DNA of 36,466 bases from a virus, in IMG/VR virus record IMGVR_UViG_3300010233_000106, positions 1-36,466 of that record; one strand, 5' to 3'. The notes below the pieces were generated by a model. It saw only the letters and a list, made by a program, of their open reading frames with translations. It had not been told where the DNA came from and searched no databases. Position numbers and translations under genes: made by a program. Below, one piece after another: positions 5,930 to 15,132 of the stretch; position 1 is the stretch's first letter, and each line of letters opens with the position of its first letter.

Positions 5930-7410
5930 TAGGGCTTACCTGTTGTTGTCGTCGAAATTGTAAAGCCATGTCCAATCGGTGAGCCAGGTCCATCCATAGG
6001 ACTCGCAGTGGCCCCAATTTTTCTGTTTTTAAGAGAAAGCGCGGCTCCAACAACAACGGGACTCCAAAAAGTAACAGAAGCGTTGGCCGCAATTTTGGCA
6101 GCAACCTGCGCGGCGGTATCAGTCACAGCATAGGAAACGGAAATAACCACACTTCCCCCTGAGCCCGGAACGTTTGAGCCCGTGTTGAGATAAAGACTGA
6201 TTTGCACATAGCCGCCGATGCCGGCCGCATTATCATAGAAAATAAACTGCGGATCATAGGTGCCATCCGATGGAACAGAAAGCGTGAAGAAAGTGGGAGT
6301 CGTGCCATCAACATTAAAAGCATCGCCTCCAGGAGTGATGGCTCGCCACTGAACCGTGGTTCCCACAAAACTTGTGACCGTATAACCAGCCCCTGTTAGC
6401 GCACTGACAAGACTGGATGCAACCTGCGCGGCGGTATCCGTACTGGCGCAGGCGAGTTGAATTTGAGTGGTCGAGCCTTGCTGAGCGATTCCTTGAAAGA
6501 ACTGGCCTGAGCCGACACCATCGACAATCGGAATGACGCCGACGCCCCCATCATAGGGACTCCAAAATTCAAACCAAGAGGGATCGGTGCCATACGCATA
6601 GCGATCAATGTTATTCGGAGTGCCAAGGTTATAGATTTGATCTCCACTATTATTCCCATAGTCTAAATAAATATAACAAGTCTCAGCCCCATCGGTTGTG
6701 ACTGTAATTCCGTAGCCGCCAAGAGCGGTTTGAGTCGCATTCGCAACAGCCGTTCCATCGTCCGAAGAGTTCACGATGATTTGAATACCAGTCGCAATCC
6801 CTCCAAACGGATCTCCTGGATCGGGATACAGCCCATCAAGATTGTACCAACCGTAATAATCCGTTCCACCGGAAACGCCGCTTCCTTGAGGAGAAGTAAA
6901 GGCCATATAGAAATAGCAGAAAAAAGGATCGGGAATCGCGGCGGCGGGAGCACAGGTCATATAGAAAATGCTTTGAGTTGGAGTCGCAAAATTACTTGCA
7001 GCTACCGTCGTTGCTGAAAAAACAGCACGCTGAGCGACGGGAATCACGGATCCTGCGACGAGGTTCGCTGTCACGATTTGGAATCTTCCTGTCGTCGCTG
7101 TTTGATCGGCGGACGTAACGGTGCCGCCTGAGGGTGTTGTTGAGATCACTCGAAAATGATAAAGCGTAAAAGAGGTGAGCCCGGTAATCGTCACCGCATG
7201 ATTCGTTGTCAGCGTCGGATTAAGAGTGGTGAAAGATCCGTAAGCCGCCGTCAGTCCATACTCAACTTGAGAGGTCGATTTAAGATTCGTCGACCAGTTG
7301 ATAAAGAGCTGAGTCTCATCACTTGGATTCGGAGCTCCCTGAATAATAAAAATGCTTGGATTCTGCGGCTTACCTTTACTTAAGGCTCCTCGACCCGTTC
7401 GTCTTCGCAT
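5929..7410 (-). CDS. Tail fibre/spike protein with N-terminal Fn3-like domain
   Basis: A 493-residue protein. Residues 1-10 (MRRRTGRGAL) are a basic tag shared with the downstream Gly-rich protein. About residues 18-105 form a fibronectin type III/purple-acid-phosphatase-N-like domain (INWSTNLKSTSQVEYGL … VTITGLTSFTLYHFRV). The rest is beta-rich with repeated TDTAAQVA segments (about residues 325-440), a pattern seen in repeated modules of phage tail proteins. No enzymatic motif is visible. Its stop overlaps the next ATG by 1 nt, and both genes lie in the host-recognition region. Probably an exposed fibre or its decoration. Confidence 0.75.
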   Translation of the reverse strand: MRRRTGRGALSKGKPQNPSIFIIQGAPNPSDETQLFINWSTNLKSTSQVEYGLTAAYGSFTTLNPTLTTNHAVTITGLTSFTLYHFRVISTTPSGGTVTSADQTATTGRFQIVTANLVAGSVIPVAQRAVFSATTVAASNFATPTQSIFYMTCAPAAAIPDPFFCYFYMAFTSPQGSGVSGGTDYYGWYNLDGLYPDPGDPFGGIATGIQIIVNSSDDGTAVANATQTALGGYGITVTTDGAETCYIYLDYGNNSGDQIYNLGTPNNIDRYAYGTDPSWFEFWSPYDGGVGVIPIVDGVGSGQFFQGIAQQGSTTQIQLACASTDTAAQVASSLVSALTGAGYTVTSFVGTTVQWRAITPGGDAFNVDGTTPTFFTLSVPSDGTYDPQFIFYDNAAGIGGYVQISLYLNTGSNVPGSGGSVVISVSYAVTDTAAQVAAKIAANASVTFWSPVVVGAALSLKNRKIGATASPMDGPGSPIGHGFTISTTTTGKP

Positions 7411-7412
7411 GG

Positions 7413-7925
7413 TTAATCCACATAAAAAGAAAATAAAAACTTTAAGGCGCTCGTACTGTTATAAGTGACAGCTGATCGAATAACGGCGACAGCATAAAGA
7501 TTCGTTGGAGTTGCCGCTGTCGTCAGCGACTGAAGATTCATCCCTATGTTTTTTCCATCCGTGCTCGTTGATATCGTGACCCCGTCAGAATAAGAAGTTC
7601 CAATCGAAACAGCGCCGATACACTGAGCCGCTAAGTTCGCGGGAGTCATCGCAAAAGCGGAGTTGTCTGTGCTTCCAACGGTAGGGCTTTGATTAAAAAA
7701 CCAAACATCAATCGCAGCATCTTGTTTCGCGCCGTCGAGAATGGTCACCGAATGAAGCTCGGCTTGAGCATAGCCCGTATTACTATCGACCCGAACGACG
7801 TCTGGAAGAATCATAATGCCACCAATTTGATCGCCGGCCGTATAGGCTGGAGAAGTTGAAATGACGGGAACGACGGGGATTGTTTTTGTAATATTCAGTC
7901 TTGGAACCCAGGATAATGTGGTCAT
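7413..7925 (-). CDS. Virion structural protein (tail region)
   Basis: A 170-residue beta-rich protein starting MTTLSWVPRLNITKTIPV, without signal peptide or enzyme motif. The pattern (ITKTIPVVPVI, YTAGDQIGG, an AELHSVTILDGAKQDAAIDVWFF core, VAVIRSAVTYNSTSALKFLF at the end) matches a family of short structural proteins common in podovirus-like phages. I chose ATG 7925, 2 nt after the preceding stop and with AAGGATGAG upstream, over the longer ORF starting at 7958. Confidence 0.75.
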   Translation of the reverse strand: MTTLSWVPRLNITKTIPVVPVISTSPAYTAGDQIGGIMILPDVVRVDSNTGYAQAELHSVTILDGAKQDAAIDVWFFNQSPTVGSTDNSAFAMTPANLAAQCIGAVSIGTSYSDGVTISTSTDGKNIGMNLQSLTTAATPTNLYAVAVIRSAVTYNSTSALKFLFSFYVD

Positions 7926-7927
7926 GT

Positions 7928-8902
7928 TTATCTCATCCTTCTTGCGCTTAGGCGACATTGATACTGAGGCGTCGCCGCCAAATAAGTTAAAATTTGTTTC
8001 AAATAAACGGTCGAAGTCGAAGCCAAGGTAATACGATAAGCACAGACAGTGCCGCCTCGCTGATTAGAGCCCGTTGCAACCGCTGCGATGGGCATGACGT
8101 TCGATCCAAAAACGTGATCCGTTGTCGTCGCTCCTGAAAAAAGAGAAACAGCCACCAGCTGATCGACCGCTGTCTGTGTAATCGTCGCTCCGTTCGGCAC
8201 AATATAAACTTGTCCGGTCAGGTCCCAGTCGCCTGCCGTTAAAGAAATCGAAGTGGCGTTTCCCCAAACATTCGATGCCCCCGTCACATTCGTTAGCGAA
8301 GAAACAACGCTTTCATTGTATTCGCCAATAAAACCTGCGGGTGCGTTTCCTGTGCCGCCGGTTCCGAGCAGCTGAACTCCGTCACTTGCCGTATTTCCAA
8401 TGACAATTTTTTTGCTGCTTCCAAGAGAAGAAGCTGCACAGATTTCAAATTCATTTGTCGCCGCTTGATTAAGTCCCCACGACCAAAAACTTGTATCATT
8501 CACATTTGATCGAAAAATAGGATTTCCAGCAGAAGATCCTGCTACGAAAGACTCAATGATCGCGTTGCTGGCAGCGGTATTCGACTGATTACCAACTCTT
8601 AAACGAACGTTGTTGCCGCTGATGGCCCCCGTAAAAGAAAGAATGGGAGAAGCTCCTGTCGGATCAACGACTGCCGTAATACTATTCGTAATATCTCCGA
8701 GCGTGACGACGCCGGTATTCGTTAGTCGCTCAACATCGTTCCCACCCACCGAAGCTCTTAAATCGTTGACGGCCTTAAGATACCAACCCGTCGAAGGCTG
8801 AGCTGAAAAAGAATAAGAAGGAGCTCCGGCGGAGCCGCTTGGAGCGAGTAGCGGAAAAGAAGGACTTCCGCTAGAGCCTGCTGGATATCGAATATATGCC
8901 AT
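7928..8902 (-). CDS. Tail fibre protein
   Basis: A 324-residue protein with Gly/Ser/Pro-rich N-terminus (MAYIRYPAGSSGSPSFPLL), then SYSFSAQPSTGWYLKAVNDLRASVGG, a segment typical of phage fibre shafts in which residues mark simulated-looking beta repeats. The C-terminal 130 residues (from about GEYNESVV) form a separate beta-sandwich-like head ending LSARRMR. Probably a trimeric fibre with a receptor-binding C-terminal domain. Its start overlaps the upstream stop by 1 nt. Confidence 0.75.
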   Translation of the reverse strand: MAYIRYPAGSSGSPSFPLLAPSGSAGAPSYSFSAQPSTGWYLKAVNDLRASVGGNDVERLTNTGVVTLGDITNSITAVVDPTGASPILSFTGAISGNNVRLRVGNQSNTAASNAIIESFVAGSSAGNPIFRSNVNDTSFWSWGLNQAATNEFEICAASSLGSSKKIVIGNTASDGVQLLGTGGTGNAPAGFIGEYNESVVSSLTNVTGASNVWGNATSISLTAGDWDLTGQVYIVPNGATITQTAVDQLVAVSLFSGATTTDHVFGSNVMPIAAVATGSNQRGGTVCAYRITLASTSTVYLKQILTYLAATPQYQCRLSARRMR

Positions 8903-9294
8903 TAGATCATTTTCCCAACAATGACCGCATCGAAACTTCCAGTTCCGCTGGTCTTCGTATAAAGAAGTCGAACGTATTGGGAAGAGAGCTGATTCAAATC
9001 AAAATAGAGACTTGCTGTTGAATCTGAAAAAACTCCAGAGGTAAGCGTTCCAGTATAGGGACTGCCGAGCTTATTCCAGGTGCCAGCGACAATCACATTT
9101 CCGTTTACTTCCGTATGATCTGCAGACACTTGAACATCAAAAGTTCCGGAGGCTGTCCCCGTAAGGATGTTCACCTGAATTCCGATATTATCGAGCCCCT
9201 GAATGTTGGTAACGCTGGAAGTAATGGTGGCCTGGGACATATCCCCTGCAGACACAATCTTAAACGGTGAGAGGTGATTTTTTCTTCCGGACAT
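8902..9294 (-). CDS. Virion structural protein (tail region)
   Basis: A 130-residue beta-rich protein: MSGRKNHLSPFKIVSAGDMS then VQVSADHTEVNGNVIVAGTWNKLG, ending VIVGKMI. No catalytic motif. A strong binding site (CAGGAGGAAGC) precedes ATG 9294. It is the first gene after a conserved intergenic 14-mer (9341-9354) and so may begin a tail-fibre transcription unit. Assigned as structural by position and composition. Confidence 0.7.
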   Translation of the reverse strand: MSGRKNHLSPFKIVSAGDMSQATITSSVTNIQGLDNIGIQVNILTGTASGTFDVQVSADHTEVNGNVIVAGTWNKLGSPYTGTLTSGVFSDSTASLYFDLNQLSSQYVRLLYTKTSGTGSFDAVIVGKMI

Positions 9295-9340
9295 GCTTCC
9301 TCCTGATAGGTTAAAGGCTCATGGCCTAAGTCTCTATTAG

Positions 9341-9354
9341 GGTGAAACTGTCTA
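9341..9354 (-). promoter_or_regulatory. Conserved intergenic 14-mer, copy A
   Basis: TAGACAGTTTCACC on the - strand; its TAG is also the stop codon of the 861-residue internal protein gene. It lies about 50 nt ahead of the tail-fibre group and is followed by CTAATAGAGAC. Three further copies lie at 21429, 27022 and 27876. A role as late promoter or operator is inferred from recurrence and position only. Confidence 0.55.
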
Positions 9355-11937
9355 CTTTAGACGTTTCGATTCTCTCGCCTGAGCTGCCGTCATGTCATTC
9401 TGGGCAAGTTTATTGAGAGCATTCATGGAATGCTTTTGCCGGATCTGAGGCTGGTCGGCGGCATTTTGAGCATTCACATGCACGTTCGCCGACTGAGCTG
9501 CCATAATTCCTTGAGGCGTTAGCGTAGAATCTAAAGCCTGTCCCATGAACAAAGAAAGGCCCATTCGCGTTTGATAAGGAATCTCTCGATCCTTGGCCAA
9601 ATGATTAGTGAGATCTTCTGTTAACTTAGAAATCAGCTTTTGATGAAGCGCAGGATAAATCGAATTAAAAACCTGAACATCCTGAGGCTGCAGAGTTCCG
9701 TTTTTAATATGCTCTAAAACCATTAAGGGCTGTTGAGCAATATCAAGCGCTCGATCATATTTTTCCTGCTCCGCTTTTGAAACGACGGGCTTTTGATCAA
9801 GAGGCGCGGCCTTGCTGGGCTTTGGCTTCATCGACAAAAGAGTATTCATCGAAGAGCCTGCAAGCTGCCCGAGTGCCGATGCATGACCAGGTAAATAATG
9901 ACCTGTGGGTCCGCCGATATCGAACATTTTGTCTGGATTTTCTTGATAAGCATCGAGGGTTTTGTTCAGCTTCGAGCGATCTTTTTCCGTTGGAATGAGC
10001 CTCGAAGGAAGAACCTCTTCTCCTGCCTTAAAAATATTTTTAGAGGCTCGACTTAAAGCGCTCGCGCCCTTCACCGCCGCTAGACCCAAATCAGAGGCCG
10101 CTTTTAATCCGGAAGCAGAGGCTTCTTTTTCTAAAAAAGGCTTGATCATGCCCGGAAGAATGCTCGAAAAAAATGGAGCGAGTGCATGCTCTCCAATCAG
10201 AGCGCCAATCCAGCCCGCACCAAAAGCGTGTCCAACGCCGGCTCCGACTCCGGTGCCAATCGCTTCTCCGCCCAACTTTGAAAGTCCTTTTTTAATCATG
10301 GTATCTGCAAGACGAGCGCCCGGAGTAAGCTCATCGAGAGTGCTTTTCGTATAGGCAAGAGAGCTCGTCGGGATGGGACTTTCTTGCCCAATTTTTGAAT
10401 ACACATCATTGACGGTGTTTCGAAAGGCTTCACTTTTTTCAATAAAGTTCCCAAGCATTTCTTGCTTCACTTTTTGGCCGGCTTTTCCGGTTTGATTGAT
10501 ATAGGTCTGAAGCTTCCCCATATCTAAATCATGAGTGCCCGCCACCTTGGACATGAACTTTGATTTAAAATCTTTAAGCGCCGGAAGATAATCTGAAAAA
10601 GCTTTGTTGATGTCTTTTTGAACCGCTCCCGCCTTACCCCAAGCGTCGGTATCTTCGAGTCCCTTACGAATCCCGCCATAAAGATCTCTTCCGGATTTTA
10701 CAAACTCTCGATCCGCAGGCCCAATCATCTCACCTTTTTTTGGAAGAATTTCACCCAATCGCTGCTTAAAATCTTGAATCGAATTGAAAACTTCCGAAGG
10801 CTTTGGTTCGGGTTGAGAAAGATTTTCCGTCAAGACACGCAAATCACGATCAAAAGCCGAAGCATAATATCTCGGATAAAGATCAGGATTTTGCTGCATG
10901 TTTTGAGAAAGAGCTTTCGCTTTCGCTAAGATTCCTTGGCCATGCTCAAACATTTTATCGTTGAGCTGCTCAGGCATCAGCTTTTCAATGGCCTGCGCCT
11001 TAAGCCCCTTATCCCCATAAACATCTAAGCCCTCTTCGTTGATGTTGGTGAAATCTTTAAGCTCACTATGAAGCGCAGAAAGAGGGTCTGGATTTTGAAG
11101 GTGCTCTTTGACTCGCCCCTTATAATCTTCAATCATTTGTGAAAGCTTGCCGCCAATCGGACTTGCCTCCATCAAACCTGAAATCCCACCAAGGGGCGCT
11201 CCGATCAATCCTGCTAAACCAATATTCGCTGCAGCAGATCCAACCGTTTGATCGGGATCCTCAGAGAACATTTTAGAAAACTCATCTCCGCCTTGAAAAA
11301 GAGCGGATTCAATGGCCATCTTTGCAGCACCACCTGCAATGGGATTTTGAATTCCCATGGCATTCGCAGCTCGCTCCGCAGTGCCCGACATAATGCTTTG
11401 AGCGCTTAGAGGATTAATATTTTCTTTGGCGGATTTGGCGGCATCCAAAAAAGGTGCAGCGTCTTCAGCGGTAATTTCACCCGCCTTTAAAAGACTTTTT
11501 GCTTCGCTGGCTCCTTTGATCGCTTCCGAAACATCCGCAACTTCACCGAGCCCTGGAATCGCATTCGATGCGGCGAGCCCCACAACAGAACCCAGCCCTG
11601 ACATGTAAGGATGAGCTTCTTTTCCAATCCGAATTTCCTCAGGAGTTCTTAGGCCAGAAGCAGTTTCAAATCCTGTGGATGCACCAAAAGTACCTGCTGA
11701 AAGTGCACTTTCGAGACCCGTGATCAGACCTTGACCAGGGCCAGAGGCTTTCTCAAGCTTATCCGCATGAAGAATCCTCTCCGGATCTGCCATAGAATAT
11801 CCGCCGCCTCCATGTTCTTCGGGCAGCAGAGCTTTTTGAGCTTCTTGCTTACTAATTGTTTCAAGCTCTCCATGGGGGTTCTGTAAAACAACGGAATCAC
11901 CAAGATCTGCTGGATTTGGAAGAAGATCTGCCATCAT
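9352..11937 (-). CDS. Large internal virion (ejection) protein
   Basis: An 861-residue, mostly helical protein with Ala/Gly-rich hydrophobic patches: residues about 75-150 (GLITGLESALSAGTFG, GLAASNAIPGLGEV), about 230-255 (AAANIGLAGLIGAPLGG) and a glycine-zipper-like segment near 560-600 (GTGVGAGVGHAFGAGWIGAL). Long charged helices lie between them. This layout suits a podovirus core protein that leaves the capsid and helps form a channel through the host envelope (T7 gp15/gp16 or P22 gp16 type). There is no lysozyme motif. ATG 11937 overlaps the upstream stop (ATGA). It is third in a row of internal-protein genes. Confidence 0.75.
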   Translation of the reverse strand: MMADLLPNPADLGDSVVLQNPHGELETISKQEAQKALLPEEHGGGGYSMADPERILHADKLEKASGPGQGLITGLESALSAGTFGASTGFETASGLRTPEEIRIGKEAHPYMSGLGSVVGLAASNAIPGLGEVADVSEAIKGASEAKSLLKAGEITAEDAAPFLDAAKSAKENINPLSAQSIMSGTAERAANAMGIQNPIAGGAAKMAIESALFQGGDEFSKMFSEDPDQTVGSAAANIGLAGLIGAPLGGISGLMEASPIGGKLSQMIEDYKGRVKEHLQNPDPLSALHSELKDFTNINEEGLDVYGDKGLKAQAIEKLMPEQLNDKMFEHGQGILAKAKALSQNMQQNPDLYPRYYASAFDRDLRVLTENLSQPEPKPSEVFNSIQDFKQRLGEILPKKGEMIGPADREFVKSGRDLYGGIRKGLEDTDAWGKAGAVQKDINKAFSDYLPALKDFKSKFMSKVAGTHDLDMGKLQTYINQTGKAGQKVKQEMLGNFIEKSEAFRNTVNDVYSKIGQESPIPTSSLAYTKSTLDELTPGARLADTMIKKGLSKLGGEAIGTGVGAGVGHAFGAGWIGALIGEHALAPFFSSILPGMIKPFLEKEASASGLKAASDLGLAAVKGASALSRASKNIFKAGEEVLPSRLIPTEKDRSKLNKTLDAYQENPDKMFDIGGPTGHYLPGHASALGQLAGSSMNTLLSMKPKPSKAAPLDQKPVVSKAEQEKYDRALDIAQQPLMVLEHIKNGTLQPQDVQVFNSIYPALHQKLISKLTEDLTNHLAKDREIPYQTRMGLSLFMGQALDSTLTPQGIMAAQSANVHVNAQNAADQPQIRQKHSMNALNKLAQNDMTAAQARESKRLK

Positions 11938-13685
11938 CGACCCTTATAGGCGACTGCCGAAGAAGGTTTATATTTAACAGGCAATCCATAAGATTTTTTC
12001 ATTTGATTAAGCGCGCCTTCGTTCTGCTGAATTAATTCATCATATTTAGGAATCGTGCGAAGACTCGAGAAAAACTTAGTAGGATCTTGATCGACCATCG
12101 TATCCACGAAATTCTTTTCTGCTTCTCTAAACACACCGCCTGCCGTTGCTCTTCTAAAAAGATCTTGAACTGCAGAGGCTTTTGTTTTTCCGGCATTCAC
12201 AATCGCAGGATTTAAAGAGCCTTCATTTTCTTTTGCAAACTTTTTAAGATCGTTGAGTTTTTCATCAAGCTCGTTTCTTAAGGTAAGGCCTTCTCTTTCT
12301 TTTTCCGGAATAGGAACGGATCCAACGCCGACGCCAGGCACATATCGCTGCTCCACACTTTTCGCTAGCTCAGGATTTACAATTCTCATCATATCTAAAG
12401 ACTGCGGATTAAATCCTCCCGCAGAGCTCATGCCATTCATCATCGCCTGCGTAAGACTCATTTGTCGCAGTCCCGAAAGCGCGCCCTGAACGAGCTGATT
12501 GCTTGCTATTTTTCCTTGAGCGATAGCCATAGGGCTTGAAGACTTCGCCGCCGCAGCGTTGATCTGATCGGCAACAATGAAAGACTGAACCGCGTGAGCC
12601 ATCGTTTTCGCTTGAGCCAAATTATTATATTGCTTCATATAAGCACCCACAAGATTGCCGCTCTTATCTAGGTTTTTTGCTTGAGATTCTACATCGTTTT
12701 GAATTTGTTTATTTAAAAAATCCAATGCTGGGTTTCCTTGACCGGAAAGGCCTCCGCCTAGGCCACCCAAAATAAGCCCAATGGCAGTCGAAATTTTTTG
12801 ACCCGTCCCCATGCTATTCAAATGATGGTCAGGATCGATATGTCCTGACTTATAATCTTTGAGCGCTGAACTAACTTCGGAAAGACTATCTTGAAGTCCT
12901 TGAGTAGCCTGCGCTTCAATTTTTTGATGAGCCGAAAGATCTTGATTATAAATTCCTGCCTGTTCATTTCCGAGATTCGATTTAGCGGTCGCATAATCAT
13001 TGATTCCGCCAAGTTGGCCCTGAACAGAATTTTTATAATCTTTGAGATAATCTCCGGAAAATGGAGAGTTTGGATCTTGAGGTGCAGGCTGATCCACAGG
13101 TGTCGCGCCTGAAATTTCAGGCACTGAATCAAGTCCAGAAATGGGTTTGTATCCTATAGGGCCAGAATCTCCCGCATCCGCAACCTGATCTAGAGGAGGA
13201 AGTCCTGCCTCAGCTCGGGCCCTATTGTCCGTCATGATCTGCTGGTTTTTAGCAATCGCAGCATCTTGATCAGATTTTGTTTTTTCTAAAACATCGTTCT
13301 TTGCTTTTTGCCAGGAAGAAACATCGAACTGCTTTGGAGCTTCTCCGTCACTGCCAAACAAATAATCCATATTCCCTGAGCCAGATCCGTACTCATCTCC
13401 AATGTCCGTGTTTTTAGCAGCGGCGTTGATGTTATAGAATTTTTTAATCGGATCCAAAGAAGGAGCCTGTTCCTCTTCTACTTGAGGAACGGCGGTTCCG
13501 GTAGGAATGCCCTGGACCTCTCCTCCAGCATCGAAATGCTCAACCGGAATTCCAGATAGCTGTTTTTTCATTTCAGGAGATAAGACGTGTTTGGCCACGG
13601 TGATTTTGTGTCCATCCGGATGCTGAAACGTCGCTGATTTTTTATCTTCTGAAAGCTTTTTGAATTTTGACATATTCAAATGCAT
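11934..13685 (-). CDS. Internal virion protein
   Basis: A 583-residue protein. The N-terminus (FQHPDGHKITVAKHVLSPEM … HFDAGGEV) is a short module that recurs in phage internal/structural proteins. Residues about 60-210 are Pro/Asp-rich and probably disordered. A Gly-rich patch (GLILGGLGGGLSGQG) near the middle is followed by long helices to the C-terminus. There is no enzyme motif. I chose ATG 13685, with GGGGAAA upstream, over the ORF extension to 13724; ATG 13673 is also possible. The partner genes on either side suggest a shared role in DNA ejection. Confidence 0.72.
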   Translation of the reverse strand: MHLNMSKFKKLSEDKKSATFQHPDGHKITVAKHVLSPEMKKQLSGIPVEHFDAGGEVQGIPTGTAVPQVEEEQAPSLDPIKKFYNINAAAKNTDIGDEYGSGSGNMDYLFGSDGEAPKQFDVSSWQKAKNDVLEKTKSDQDAAIAKNQQIMTDNRARAEAGLPPLDQVADAGDSGPIGYKPISGLDSVPEISGATPVDQPAPQDPNSPFSGDYLKDYKNSVQGQLGGINDYATAKSNLGNEQAGIYNQDLSAHQKIEAQATQGLQDSLSEVSSALKDYKSGHIDPDHHLNSMGTGQKISTAIGLILGGLGGGLSGQGNPALDFLNKQIQNDVESQAKNLDKSGNLVGAYMKQYNNLAQAKTMAHAVQSFIVADQINAAAAKSSSPMAIAQGKIASNQLVQGALSGLRQMSLTQAMMNGMSSAGGFNPQSLDMMRIVNPELAKSVEQRYVPGVGVGSVPIPEKEREGLTLRNELDEKLNDLKKFAKENEGSLNPAIVNAGKTKASAVQDLFRRATAGGVFREAEKNFVDTMVDQDPTKFFSSLRTIPKYDELIQQNEGALNQMKKSYGLPVKYKPSSAVAYKGR

Positions 13686-13686
13686 T

Positions 13687-14733
13687 TTATTTTTTCCCCT
13701 TTTTGGCGAGAACAGCAGCAACAAATCTTGCGGCTTGATCGGGAGCGTCTTTCGAATTCACAACATTTCTTGGAATCACAATCTCACCAGGACTGAGCAT
13801 GGCAGGAACGGTATCGTTTTTAAGACTGTTTCCTTTCACTGCCGCCTTGCCTGGGACTTGTTTGCCATGAGCAGCCAGCATTGTTCCGCTGACAGGACCT
13901 CCTTTTGCAAAGCCCTTGAGATGCTTTCCAGCGATCGAAATGGGGCCATCAACTATTCCGCCTTGAGCGAATCCACCATTCGAAACTGGAGAGTGGATCG
14001 TATCTCCCGGAAGCACAGAAGAAACCATCGTTCCAACGCCTGCGCCCCCTAAGGCTCCGCCCAGTGCAGCTCCACCGAGTTTATAAAGCACATCGTTGCT
14101 TGAAGCGTTGGCCGCATTGATGCTGTTTTGATTTCCAACACGAGAATTATTCTGCTGAGCAACGCTGTTGAGAAGCATGTTCTGCTCATTCTGGTCCATC
14201 GCGTTTAAGTTTTGAAGAGCTCCCGACTGTTGACCCACTTGCTGAGTCGCAAGGTTTCCGAGCATGCCTTGTTGCTGTTGAAGCGCACCCATCGCCCCAA
14301 GTTGTTGCTGGGCTTGTAGGGCTGCTGCTTGTCCAGCCGACTGTTGATTAATATTCGCACCTTGCTGGCCAATTTGCCGAGCGAGCAGTCCTACGTTTGC
14401 GCCAGCTCCACGCTGTCCTGCCATTAAAGCAGATTGAGCAGCAATATTATTGCCGGTGGAATTAGCGAGTTGAGCTTGAGCGGGATTAGGACCTGTACCA
14501 TTGGCGACACCCTGAAGTTGGTTTGCAAGCGCTTGCTGCTGATCATAAACATTGGATTGGTTTTGAATTCCGCCTTGATGTCTTAAAGCGTTCAACAAAG
14601 CCTGCTGCTGAGAGGCATCCATTTGAGTGTTGGTATAGGCATTATTTGTTTGGTCAATAGAGGTAGGATTGATCAACTGAGCAGCCTTCGGACCTTCTTG
14701 CCCAATTCCTAAAAGTTTCGGTATCAGTGCCAT
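13687..14733 (-). CDS. Gln/Asn/Ala-rich internal virion protein
   Basis: A 348-residue protein. Residues about 35-205 are extremely rich in Gln, Asn and Ala (helical, low complexity). A glycine-zipper hydrophobic segment (KLGGAALGGALGGAGVGTMV) lies near 215-235. The C-terminal part (about 300-348) carries NDTVPAMLSPGEIVIPRNVV followed by AARFVAAVLAKKG, a conserved ending found on many phage structural proteins. Probably one of three podovirus-type ejection proteins. The start is 1 nt from the upstream stop. Confidence 0.75.
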   Translation of the reverse strand: MALIPKLLGIGQEGPKAAQLINPTSIDQTNNAYTNTQMDASQQQALLNALRHQGGIQNQSNVYDQQQALANQLQGVANGTGPNPAQAQLANSTGNNIAAQSALMAGQRGAGANVGLLARQIGQQGANINQQSAGQAAALQAQQQLGAMGALQQQQGMLGNLATQQVGQQSGALQNLNAMDQNEQNMLLNSVAQQNNSRVGNQNSINAANASSNDVLYKLGGAALGGALGGAGVGTMVSSVLPGDTIHSPVSNGGFAQGGIVDGPISIAGKHLKGFAKGGPVSGTMLAAHGKQVPGKAAVKGNSLKNDTVPAMLSPGEIVIPRNVVNSKDAPDQAARFVAAVLAKKGKK

Positions 14734-15132
14734 CTAAATCTCCTCCATCAATGTGGTTCCAACAATTTTAAAGTGTGATTCTTTCCAGCCATTTTTCTTT
14801 AAAAGACTGAGAATGCTTTTTTTTTCGGTGAACGCGATCAATCGACGAATTCCCTTTGTCTGAGCAAGCTCTCGACCACACATCAAAAGCTCGTCAAAAA
14901 CTTTATTTTTCATTCGTAAAGCGATGCTAGGATTCATTTCAAACGAGCAAAGCATCCCAAGATCTCCCTCACAGTATCTTAAAAAAACGCAGCCCATCGG
15001 CTCGCCGTCTTCTTCAGCGATTAAACCAAAACGAGGAAGATCAATGTGACGAACAGGATCCATGCTTCGAGATGAAAGCCACGCATTCATCACTTCGAGA
15101 TCTTTTGAAAAATCGAAAGACCTCATCATCAT
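14734..15132 (-). CDS. GNAT-like acetyltransferase fold protein
   Basis: A 132-residue protein with a reduced GNAT pattern: FGLIAEEDGEPMGCVFLRY (beta strands 2-4), a central acidic strand, a helix (MKNKVFDELLMCGREL) and a C-terminal LIAFTEKKSILSLLKKNGWK, like motif B. The usual R/Q-x-x-G-x-G/A acetyl-CoA loop is not clear, so activity is doubtful. It sits between nozzle and internal-protein genes; similar proteins are common in phage structural operons with unknown role. Three tandem ATG codons (15132, 15129, 15126) overlap the nozzle stop, so the exact start is uncertain. Confidence 0.7.
   Translation of the reverse strand: MMMRSFDFSKDLEVMNAWLSSRSMDPVRHIDLPRFGLIAEEDGEPMGCVFLRYCEGDLGMLCSFEMNPSIALRMKNKVFDELLMCGRELAQTKGIRRLIAFTEKKSILSLLKKNGWKESHFKIVGTTLMEEI

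Noticed and set aside
9341-9354. TAGACA of the 14-mer read as a sigma70 -35 box
   Set aside because: No TATAAT-like sequence lies 16-18 nt downstream at any of the four copies, and conservation lies in the spacer instead.
9336-9354. T7-like RNA polymerase promoter at the 14-mer sites
   Set aside because: The TCAC and ATAGAG pieces recall the T7 promoter, but spacing differs and no single-subunit RNA polymerase gene is visible in the window.
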